DNA from: Salinigranum marinum
GTDB lineage: Archaea > Halobacteriota > Halobacteria > Halobacteriales > Haloferacaceae
Assembly: GCF_024228675.1 (NCBI RefSeq)
Contig: NZ_CP100463.1
Span: 62,001 to 126,000 of the forward strand
Direction: 5' to 3'
DNA length: 64,000 nucleotides
Shown in pieces: positions 16,585-25,413 of the stretch; position 1 is the first letter of the stretch; each line of letters opens with the position of its first letter. The notes beneath the pieces were generated by a model. It saw only the letters and a program-made list of their open reading frames with translations, was not told the origin of the DNA and did no database searches. Position numbers and translations under genes: made by a program.

Positions 16585-16833
16585 GGTTTGGTATTCACCA
16601 CGGGTATATGAATCGGAGAACGTGAATAAAAACTAGTACGACTGTTCCAGTTGTCGAGTCGGTTAGAAGATACTACTTATTCTCGTAGGGCACCGGCTAC
16701 AGCGCCGAGACGGGACGGACGCACAGACCGCGCCGGGGTCGGAGGTGCCCGTGCTCCCCCGTTTCTCGTCCGTTCGTGACCCACGGAGCCGCCCTGCCGG
16801 TTCGCCGCCGATCCAGCCCACCGCCCCCTCGTT

Positions 16834-17313
16834 TCACCGACCCGAGGGGTTCGTCGGCAGCGTCACGCTCCGGTCGAACTGGTTGACGTATTCGCTCACC
16901 GTCCACTCCCGCCCGTCGACCGTACAGGGATAGACGCCGACCAGTTCGTCGGCCTCGTAGACCGCGAGACAGACGAACGGCGTGACGACCACAAAGAACT
17001 CCTCGTCGGTGTAGGGTCGCTCGATCGTCCGGTATCTGAACACGGCGTCGAGCGCGGCCCCCCGGTCTCGCGCCCAGGCGCCGAACTGCTTCAGCCGTTC
17101 GACGGTGACCCGGTGGCAGGTCGTGTCGTCGTCCGGCGCGACGGGGCAGATCTCGCGCCCCCAGACGATGACGTCGTACTCGTCAATCCGTCCGGTGTCC
17201 GCCAGTCGCTCGAGCCGATCGATGACCTCCTGCTGACGGCTGTGTGCGTCGATCGCGGCCTGGCTTCGCACGAACAGCTCCATTCGGATCTCAGACGGGG
17301 TGTGGCTCGACAT
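16834..17313 (-). CDS. haloarchaeal conserved hypothetical protein
   Basis: A 159-residue soluble protein. The core reads MELFVRSQAAIDAHSRQQEVIDRLERLADTG, then EYDVIVWGREICPV and CHRVTVERLKQFGAWARDRG, ending in a beta-rich part (EEFFVVVTPFVCLAVYEADELVGVYPC). The mix of a helix pair and a small sheet, with four Cys residues (110-150 and around 57/66), resembles a family of haloarchaeal proteins that I recognise only as conserved hypotheticals. The upstream region carries a perfect 7-1-7 palindrome 15-29 nt before the ATG, so transcription may be repressor-controlled or autoregulated. No firm function is assigned. Confidence 0.7.
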   Translation of the reverse strand: MSSHTPSEIRMELFVRSQAAIDAHSRQQEVIDRLERLADTGRIDEYDVIVWGREICPVAPDDDTTCHRVTVERLKQFGAWARDRGAALDAVFRYRTIERPYTDEEFFVVVTPFVCLAVYEADELVGVYPCTVDGREWTVSEYVNQFDRSVTLPTNPSGR

Positions 17314-17327
17314 GGTAGGGGCTTGCT

Positions 17328-17342
17328 AGCCAGTCACTGGCT
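17328..17342. promoter_or_regulatory. perfect palindrome, putative operator
   Basis: AGCCAGT-C-ACTGGCT is a perfect inverted repeat (7-nt arms, 1-nt centre) placed 15-29 nt upstream of the ATG of the 159-aa gene, i.e. between TATA position and start. A related, spaced version (cagtccatcactgg) occurs near 17400. The geometry fits a dimeric repressor site. Confidence 0.45.
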
Positions 17343-18291
17343 GTGGCTCGTTTCATTCGCTCGATAGCATAAATCACTTGTTCAGCTCGGGCTGACTGTC
17401 AGTCCATCACTGGAGTGTCGTTCGGGTGAAACATCGCCCAGCCGTCGCCGACGCCGCTCGGTTCTGGCGCGTGCCAACCGGCGGTGGCGGTGATCCGCCG
17501 AAAGCCCGCTGTCCAACTCCGACCGACCTCTGTACACGTCTCCGACGCTATCCGTGCCCCTCTGTTACCAGACGGTGGCGCGGTGCCGCCGCGAACGTAT
17601 ACTCAACCCGACACGATCTCGTGCTGGTGCGCCACATAGGGGGTTCCGGTCGTGGCCGAGGCCGCCACCGGGCCGTCCCGTCCCGGAGCGGGTTCCGAGC
17701 GCACGGCCTCCCGTGCGTCGTTCGGCGCGGTAAGTACTGACTACTGGCTGTCGACTGCCGTCGACTCCGTCGAGCAGTCTCGGTGGGAGGGGTGAGGGCG
17801 GCCGTCCTGGGCCGGTCGGATCTGTTACAGAGGTAGGCATGTAACGAACGCGGCGCTGGGCAGAATACGGTGAGCGTATTCGGTCGTCACGAAAGAAAGC
17901 CAATCCTACTTCGGACCCGTCCGTCGGAGCACAGGTTAAGCGGTCTGTTCGGCTCCCGCCGGGCCGACCGTCTCCGTCGGACGGCGGGTGTCCGTCACGG
18001 CGCGGGCTGGCCGACACGGAGCAGGTGACACTGGCGTGTCACCACTTGATTTTCCGCCTTTACATCTCGCTAGGATGTATATTGTAGGTCATTAATGCTG
18101 ATCGTGTCCCAATGTGATGCGGGTGTCGGAGACTGAATCTATAATTTACAATCCACGAATATTTATTCCTGAAAACGGACGTGGACGCTGGCGGCATGCA
18201 GAAAAGTATATGTCCAGGGCCCCGAATGGCCATAACCGTCGTCTAACTCAACCAGTGCCGGACGGACACGATCACACAGAGTGCTACATCA
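17343..18291. other. long intergenic region, no convincing gene
   Basis: 949 bp. The left two thirds are GC-rich with open frames of biased Arg/Ser composition that I do not believe. From 18045 to 18220 the DNA becomes distinctly AT-rich (gtatattgtaggtcattaatg, then ctataatttacaatccacg and gaatatttattcctg), with several TATA-like boxes on both strands. This could be the promoter of an untranslated RNA, the remains of a mobile element, or a far-upstream promoter of the HalOD1 gene. No inverted repeats or tRNA-like structures were recognised. Confidence 0.4.
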
Positions 18292-18588
18292 ATGACAGGC
18301 AAACCTTATCACGACAGTGAATTCGTTCCCGGGAGCGAGCGAGACCAACCCGGCCCCCGAGCGGCAGGGACGCTGGCGTTTCGCATCACAGAGGCCGTGG
18401 CGGTCGAGTACGGGACGGAGGCCACGGAGATCAAGACACGGCTGTGGGACGCGATCGAAGTGGACGCGCTCTCAGGGCTGTTCGGGCGGTCCCAACAGGG
18501 GGCGGTCAGGTTCACGTTCGCCGGGTGCCACGTGGAGATCAACTTCCTTCCCGACGGAACCGAGGAGATCACCGTCCGTCGGATCTGA
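18292..18588 (+). CDS. HalOD1 output-domain protein
   Basis: A 98-residue protein that consists almost entirely of the haloarchaeal HalOD1 domain. It has an N-terminal helix (AFRITEAVAVEYGTEATEI), an RLWDAIEVDALSGLF helix pair corresponding to the conserved L-x-D-x-I-D-x-D-A-L-x-x-L-F pattern, and a terminal beta-hairpin (AVRFTFAGCHVEINF, then GTEEITVRRI). HalOD1 is thought to be an output domain in haloarchaeal signalling, and single-domain versions are abundant. The partner is unknown. The stop codon lies inside a 26-bp tandem repeat. Confidence 0.9.
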   Translation: MTGKPYHDSEFVPGSERDQPGPRAAGTLAFRITEAVAVEYGTEATEIKTRLWDAIEVDALSGLFGRSQQGAVRFTFAGCHVEINFLPDGTEEITVRRI

Positions 18589-18636
18589 CCCGCTCGTCGT
18601 GGCATATCATCTGACCCGCTCGTCGTGGCGTATCAA
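18585..18636. repeat. 26-bp tandem direct repeat at the HalOD1 stop
   Basis: Two head-to-tail 26-nt units (18585-18610 and 18611-18636, opening ctgacccgctcgtcgtggc) differ at only two positions. The first contains the HalOD1 stop codon. It probably arose by slippage or a small tandem duplication. Confidence 0.8.
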
Positions 18637-18743
18637 CCGTCTACCCGTCAGTAGTGACCGCCGACGCGCCGTTCCGATCGCCTAAGCAGTAAATTACTAT
18701 TCCCCGAATCGCCCTACTGAGCGACAACTCACGGGGAACACGA

Positions 18744-19973
18744 ATGGTCGACACAGACGCCAACGGCTGGTACGCACGTGGACTGACGCCGCACACGCCC
18801 GACCACGCGCTCGACGGAGTCGGAGTAGTCGACGAGGACACGTTCGTCGTGCGATCCGACCGTATCGTCACTCCCGACGGGGTCCGTTCGGGGCATCTGG
18901 TCGTCCGCGGCGATCGGATCCTGGGGATCGATCGACAGTATTCCCGGCCCGTCGAGCACGCGGTCGACGCCCGGGGGCTCGTCGTCGTCCCCGGGCTGGT
19001 CGACCTCCACGGCGACGAACTCGAACGGTACGTCCACCCGCGCGACGCCGCGCGGGAGTCGATCGACAGCGCGCTGACGGCGTGCGACCGGGCGCTTCTC
19101 GCCGCCGGGATCACCACGAAATACCACGCCATCGCCTTCGAGGACGTCCCCGAACGCAACCGCTCGCACGACCTGGCGGCGGAACTCTCCGCGCGGATCG
19201 CCGCGGGCGACGTCGGGCTGGCGGACCACCGCGTCCACCCCCGCTGTGAGCTCTCCGACGCCGTCTCGGTCGACGCCGTCACCGAACTGCTCGGGCGGTT
19301 CAACGTCGACCTCGTCTCGATGATGAACCACGCCCCCGGACAGGGGCAGTTCGCGGACGAACAGCGGTTCGAACAGCAGTACCCGACGGCCGCCGCCAAC
19401 GGCTCCGGGCTCGTCGACCGACGGCTCGCCGTCGACGACGGGACGATCGAGGCGCGTCGCCGCCGACTCGCCGAGGCGGCGCTCGACACGGAGACGACCC
19501 TCGCGACGCACGACGACGACGACCCAGATCAGCTCGCGCGGACGGCGGCCCAGGGGGTGTCGATCGCCGAGTACCCCGTCAGCCTCCCGGTCGCCCGACG
19601 GGCGCGAGCGCTCGGTCTCATCGTCGCCATGGGCGCGCCGAACCTGGTGCGCGGAGGGAGCATGTGGGGGAACCTCGCGGTCGCCGAGGCCGTCGACGCG
19701 GGCGTCGTCGACGTGCTCTGTAGCGACTACCGGGCCGCGTCCATGCTGGAAGCGGCGTTCGTCGAGACGGGTGAACCGCTCGCGGAGCGGGTCGCCAGAG
19801 TCACGAGCGCCCCCGCCGACGCGATCGGGCTCTCCGACCGGGGGCGGCTCGAACCCGGTGCCCGCGCCGATCTCCTCCTGGTCGATCCCACGGCCCGCCC
19901 GACCGTGCGCGCGACCGTCGTCGCCGGCGTGCCCGTCTACCGGGCGGGCGAACCCCTCCCACGCCTCGACTGA
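18744..19973 (+). CDS. phnM: PhnM-type amidohydrolase (RPnTP diphosphatase), orphan
   Basis: A 409-residue amidohydrolase with PhnM hallmarks. These are VVPGLVDLHGDELERYVHPR (E. coli PhnM has an LHTDNLE motif here), GITTKYHAIAFED, DLVSMMNHAPGQGQF, TLATHDDDDPDQL, the diagnostic MGAPNLVRGGS-containing stretch, and VLCSDYRAASMLEAAF. PhnM removes pyrophosphate from alpha-D-ribose 1-methylphosphonate 5-triphosphate in the carbon-phosphorus lyase pathway. No phnGHIJKL genes are in this window, so the enzyme may act in a different route or the other genes lie elsewhere. The start is the ATG at 18744, about 100 nt after an AT-rich patch (cagtaaattactattcc). It converges on the next gene with 7 bp between stop codons. 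Confidence 0.88.
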   Translation: MVDTDANGWYARGLTPHTPDHALDGVGVVDEDTFVVRSDRIVTPDGVRSGHLVVRGDRILGIDRQYSRPVEHAVDARGLVVVPGLVDLHGDELERYVHPRDAARESIDSALTACDRALLAAGITTKYHAIAFEDVPERNRSHDLAAELSARIAAGDVGLADHRVHPRCELSDAVSVDAVTELLGRFNVDLVSMMNHAPGQGQFADEQRFEQQYPTAAANGSGLVDRRLAVDDGTIEARRRRLAEAALDTETTLATHDDDDPDQLARTAAQGVSIAEYPVSLPVARRARALGLIVAMGAPNLVRGGSMWGNLAVAEAVDAGVVDVLCSDYRAASMLEAAFVETGEPLAERVARVTSAPADAIGLSDRGRLEPGARADLLLVDPTARPTVRATVVAGVPVYRAGEPLPRLD

Positions 19974-19980
19974 GTCGGAG

Positions 19981-21084
19981 TCAGTGCGTCAGCGGCCGCT
20001 CCCGCCGTGGGTCCGCCCCCCGCGGCCGGAGCCCCTCGACGCCGTCGAGATCCGTCGGGTCGGCGGCCACGCTGGTGAGCACGTCGGTCAGGTCGACCAG
20101 CGACCGGACGTACTCCTCCTGCCGGGCGGCCCACTCGGTCGCGACCGCCGGGCTCCCGAGGAACTCGTCGGCGGCGTCGAGCACCGCATCGAGCGTCCGG
20201 CAGTTGCGGATCAGCCCCCGCCGTTCGAGTTCGACGAAGTTCCCCATGTCGTCGTCGCCGACGAACGAGTTCGACCGGATCGCGGGGGTTCCGACCAGCG
20301 CCGCCTCGGTCACCATCGTCTGCGTGTCGGCGACGAGGAGCGACGCCGCGGCGAGCGCGTCGTGCAACAGCGCCGGGTGCGCCTCGTAGCGGCGCGCGGG
20401 GAGCCCGGAGAGGTCGCTGTCACCCCCCTCGTCGGAGACGAGGACGGTCGCGTGCTCGGCCAGGTGGGTGACGAGCCGACGGCGGTCCGCCGGGTCGAAC
20501 CCACCGTGTCCGACGTCGTGGTGCGAGCCGAACGCGTTGAACCGGACGACGACGAACCGCTCGTCGGGATCGAGCCCGAGCCGCGCTCGGACGTCGGGTG
20601 CGGGCTCGAACACGTCGGGGTGGAGGTACGCACACTCTTTGAAACCGTCGAACACGTAGTGGGTGTCGCCGAGGTCGTTCCGGAAGGCGGCGGGGGTCAA
20701 TACGGCCGCGGCGACCGGCACCGACAGGGAGTGGTCCAGCCCGGTCGGCTCCGAGTCGAGCACCAGGATCGTTCGCGTCCGCGTACACGCCCCTGCGAAC
20801 GCCGCGTACGTCCCCATGCCGAACACGAGGTCGGGATCGAACGACCGACCGACGGTGAGGATCCGGGTGAACTGTGCCGGGAGGTTCTTGAGAAGCGACC
20901 CCTTCGTCGTTCCACACGTCCCGTACACCCGGTACGGGAGCCCGTACTCGTCGAGCAACGCCACCGTGCAGCCGTAGTCACGGGCCAGGATCAACACGTC
21001 GTGGCCGTCGGCGATGAGTTCGCGGACCGCGTGCTTGTACAGGTGGACGTGCGCGGGGGTGTTCGCCAGAACCAGATAGCGCAT
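19981..21084 (-). CDS. DUF354 glycosyltransferase-like protein
   Basis: A 367-residue protein of the DUF354 family, which has a GT-B (UDP-GlcNAc 2-epimerase/MurG-like) fold. The N-terminal Rossmann half opens MRYLVLANTPAHVHLYKHAV and contains SFDPDLVFGMGTYAAFAGACT. The C-terminal half has VLVSDEGGDSDLSGLPARRYEAHPALLHDALAAASLLVADTQTMVTEAALVGTPAIRSNSFVG, a typical GT-B donor-site layout with a glycan-like T-E-A-A-L-x-G-T-P motif. Its exact reaction is unknown. In archaea DUF354 genes sit in surface-polysaccharide clusters, as here (next gene upstream is glmS, 104 bp away on the same strand). Confidence 0.88.
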   Translation of the reverse strand: MRYLVLANTPAHVHLYKHAVRELIADGHDVLILARDYGCTVALLDEYGLPYRVYGTCGTTKGSLLKNLPAQFTRILTVGRSFDPDLVFGMGTYAAFAGACTRTRTILVLDSEPTGLDHSLSVPVAAAVLTPAAFRNDLGDTHYVFDGFKECAYLHPDVFEPAPDVRARLGLDPDERFVVVRFNAFGSHHDVGHGGFDPADRRRLVTHLAEHATVLVSDEGGDSDLSGLPARRYEAHPALLHDALAAASLLVADTQTMVTEAALVGTPAIRSNSFVGDDDMGNFVELERRGLIRNCRTLDAVLDAADEFLGSPAVATEWAARQEEYVRSLVDLTDVLTSVAADPTDLDGVEGLRPRGADPRRERPLTH

Positions 21085-21188
21085 GGCGGCCCTCGAACCC
21101 CGCGGCGCTTAGTAACGCACCGATTACTCGGCTCGCCGGTTCCGAGACCGACCGGGGCGGGTCGATAGCGATCCCGTACCGATCGCGG

Positions 21189-23006
<1,818 letters not shown>

Positions 23007-23189
23007 CAGCGGCTCACCCACCCTGCACCGACTCCCGTCCGGTGTGACCGCCCGCCCGTGTGCCGCCGCCGACCGAGCGAACGGCCTGCCGGCGTGGTCG
23101 ACGAGCGGTACGGGACGAACGAGCGTGGACGGCAGTCGAGTCTGGTTCTGCTGGGCATGCGATGTCGCGTCTTGTGCGCACTAGGTGCT

Positions 23190-23196
23190 TTGTTAT
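23190..23196 (-). promoter_or_regulatory. ATAACAA element upstream of glmS
   Basis: Minus-strand sequence AATAACAAAGC, 183 nt before the glmS start. Same core as the elements near 24262, 27864 and 34618. Confidence 0.5.
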
Positions 23197-23296
23197 TGAG
23201 AGATTGTAACACGAATGTTGTCCTGACGATCCGATAAGGACCGTTTACCGAAAGAACTGCGGCCTTTGCCGAAAGAACCGCGGCCGGAGAGAAGCG

Positions 23297-24088
23297 CTAG
23301 TCGGACTGCTGCCACGAACCGACCGCCGGGAGCGACCACGGAACCCCGTCGGCCCGGTAGAGCGTCTGGGCGATCGCTACCAGAAACAGCGCCACGAGGA
23401 ACGCGCCCTGGATCGCCACCAGCGCACCCGTCAACAGGTTCAACAGCGAGAGCGTCCCGACGGTGGCGATGCCCACGGCTGACACGCCCAGATAACAGAG
23501 CGACCACCGATGTGACTGCTCGTACGGCCCCTCGAGGTACTTCTCCAGGTACGGTGCCTGGGGGCCGGGTTCGATCAGCCCCCGGTCCTTGTTGAACTCG
23601 ATCACGTCCAGTTTGTCCATCTTCGGCAGGTGACACTGGTAGAGGCCAACGTACACCCGCTTTCGCTCCTGGGCGGTGAGCAGTGCGGCCGACTTGTCGT
23701 TCTCCAGCGCGGCCACGTGGTCGGCGATGGTCCCCATCGAGACGGGCGACTCCTCCTCGCCGAGATAGCGCAGGACGCGCCGCCGCCGCTGGTTCCGGAT
23801 GACGTCGAAGACGTCGTCGAGGCTGATCTGCTCGTCGGGCGTCCCAAGCTCCTCTCTGACGAGTTCCTCCGACGCGTCGCCGTGGTCGGTGCCGGTCCCT
23901 GCCGACCGGTCCGCGCTCGCATCCGCGTCGGCGTCCGCGGTTGTCGCCGCTTCCGATTGCTTTACATGCTGATAGATGCCTCTTGCAGTAGCAGCCGCCT
24001 CGCTCCCAACCGATCCTCCGTCGGTCCGTGTGTCATGTGTGTCATTCCGCTCTGTACCCGTCCCGTCGTGCCGATCTGTTCCCCCCAT
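23297..24088 (-). CDS. DUF7344-type wHTH protein with two TM helices (copy 1)
   Basis: A 263-residue protein. Residues 1-90 are an acidic, low-complexity, probably disordered region. A winged-helix domain follows (about 97-180; DVFDVIRNQRRRRVLRYLGEEE, then MGTIADHVAALEND and RKRVYVGLYQCHLPKMDKLDVIEFNKDRG). Two transmembrane helices come next (about 200-245) and a short tail. The winged helix matches the haloarchaeal DUF7344 domain; YVGLYQxHLPKMxxLDVIE is highly characteristic. A membrane-anchored transcription regulator is the natural reading. A paralogue with the same layout lies at 34862-35413. The ATG at 24088 is preferred over an in-frame TTG at 24109, although the ATAACAA element sits 28 nt from the latter and 49 nt from the former. 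Confidence 0.85.
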   Translation of the reverse strand: MGGTDRHDGTGTERNDTHDTRTDGGSVGSEAAATARGIYQHVKQSEAATTADADADASADRSAGTGTDHGDASEELVREELGTPDEQISLDDVFDVIRNQRRRRVLRYLGEEESPVSMGTIADHVAALENDKSAALLTAQERKRVYVGLYQCHLPKMDKLDVIEFNKDRGLIEPGPQAPYLEKYLEGPYEQSHRWSLCYLGVSAVGIATVGTLSLLNLLTGALVAIQGAFLVALFLVAIAQTLYRADGVPWSLPAVGSWQQSD

Positions 24089-24137
24089 TTTGTTTCCCCC
24101 TACTTGCAATATCTACTACCAACAGGGTTACGTATAA

Positions 24138-24144
24138 TTGTTAT
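24138..24144 (-). promoter_or_regulatory. ATAACAA element upstream of DUF7344 gene
   Basis: Minus-strand sequence ccATAACAATTATACG lies 49 nt upstream of the ATG (28 nt upstream of an alternative TTG). Tandemly with it, an attatacg TATA-like box is present. Confidence 0.5.
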
Positions 24145-24261
24145 GGCTACCTCACAGTACTTACATACTTACCGACTTGTCCTGTTGTACGATTGAGAGG
24201 TCCCGACACGGCGCGTAGGGGACGGTGGTCGTTTCTTTCTCGACCGCTGGGAAGGACGCTT

Positions 24262-24268
24262 ATAACAA
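24262..24268 (+). promoter_or_regulatory. ATAACAA element of FemAB-like gene
   Basis: Sequence ctTATAACAAAGCG, 34 nt before the ATG at 24303. It is one of the clearest examples of the recurrent element, and no other TATA-like sequence lies between it and the gene. Confidence 0.6.
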
Positions 24269-24302
24269 AGCGTGGACCGCCGGAGGGAACGAGTAGGTGA
24301 CC

Positions 24303-25322
24303 ATGGGCCTGGAAATAGAGCCGGCGACCGAGGAGGACATCGACACCTGGAACCGCGCGGTCGAACGATCCCCGCAGGCGAACCTGTTCCACCAGTACGA
24401 GGCGCTCGCGGTACAGGCGGAGCACGCGGACGCGATCTGTCACCGCCTGATCGGGTACAAGGGCCAGGAGGTGGTCGGTCTCTTTCCACTCTTCGAGGTG
24501 CAGAAGGGGCCGTTCACGGCGGTGTTCTCGCCGCCGCCGGAGCTGCGGATCTCCTATCTGGGCCCCGCCCTGGTGAACATGGAGGGGCTGAAACAGCGGA
24601 AGCTCGAACGCCGACAGCGCGCCTTTATCGACGGTTGCTTCGAGTGGCTCGACGCCGAACTCGGGCCGCGATACGCGCACGTCCGACTGCACGGACACTA
24701 CGAGGACCTCCGCCCGTTCATCTGGCGGGACTGCGACGTGACGCCCTCGTACACCTACCACGTCGACCTCCGGGCGGACGAAGAGGAGATCCTCATGCGG
24801 TTCAGCAGCGACGCACGGAGCAATATCCGTGACGGGCGCGAGGCGGCCGTCACGATCGAGGAAGGGGGTCCCGAGGCGATCGACGCCATCATCGAGCAGG
24901 TGAGCCAGCGGTACGAGAACCAGGGGATCGCGTACCACGTCACCGAGGGGTTCGTCCACGACCTCGCCGAGTCGCTCCCCGAGGGGCAGATCCGCCCGTA
25001 CACGCTGTCGATCGACGACGAGTTCATCGGAGGGATCCTCTCGCTCGAGTACGACGACATCGCCTACCGCTGGCAGGGGGGCGTCCGTACCGACACCGAC
25101 GTCGACCTGTCGGTGAACGACCTCCTCGACTGGGCGGTGATGCGGAGCGCTAAATCCCGCGGCTGTGCGGTGTACGACCTCGTCGGGGCGGACAACCCGC
25201 GCATCAACCGGTACAAAGCGAAGTTCAACCCCGAACTCGTCCCCTTCTACAGCATCGAGTGGGGCTCGCCGACGGCGAACCTCCTCGCGCACGTGTACCA
25301 GCGCCTCCGCCAGCGGGCCTGA
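24303..25322 (+). CDS. FemAB/GNAT family acyl- or aminoacyltransferase-like protein (copy 1)
   Basis: A 339-residue protein with the tandem-GNAT layout of the FemAB/FemX family (BioF2-like domain). The N-terminal GNAT half has ANLFHQYEALAVQAEHA and VGLFPLFEVQKGPF. The C-terminal half has EEEILMRFSSDARSNIRDG, AYRWQGGVR and AVYDLVGADNPRINRYKAKFNPELVPFY, the last being the strongest family motif. Bacterial FemX transfers amino acids to peptidoglycan precursors, but archaea lack murein. In haloarchaea these proteins sit in surface-glycan clusters and probably acylate or aminoacylate sugars. A second, diverged copy lies at 26833-27831. Start: ATG at 24303; a GTG six bases upstream is possible. Confidence 0.85.
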   Translation: MGLEIEPATEEDIDTWNRAVERSPQANLFHQYEALAVQAEHADAICHRLIGYKGQEVVGLFPLFEVQKGPFTAVFSPPPELRISYLGPALVNMEGLKQRKLERRQRAFIDGCFEWLDAELGPRYAHVRLHGHYEDLRPFIWRDCDVTPSYTYHVDLRADEEEILMRFSSDARSNIRDGREAAVTIEEGGPEAIDAIIEQVSQRYENQGIAYHVTEGFVHDLAESLPEGQIRPYTLSIDDEFIGGILSLEYDDIAYRWQGGVRTDTDVDLSVNDLLDWAVMRSAKSRGCAVYDLVGADNPRINRYKAKFNPELVPFYSIEWGSPTANLLAHVYQRLRQRA

Positions 25323-25413
25323 TCCGCCGCTCGGCAGCTCGTCGCGGGCGGCGTCTTCGGGTGCGTGCTCGCGGACGCGGCGGCGCGACCGCTCGCCGGA
25401 CCGGGCGGCGGGA

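Noticed and set aside
17565-18017. A 150-codon minus-strand frame in the long intergenic stretch
   Set aside because: Arg/Ser/Gly/Pro composition, no domain, no Shine-Dalgarno or TATA box; looks like noncoding GC-rich DNA.
18114-18320. A 68-codon frame in the AT-rich island before the HalOD1 gene
   Set aside because: It overlaps the HalOD1 start in another frame and has no recognisable features; only its AT content is notable.
23007-23189. glmS ribozyme-like leader
   Set aside because: The leader is long, but no core pattern of the known bacterial glmS ribozyme was recognised; kept only as an open question about leader length.
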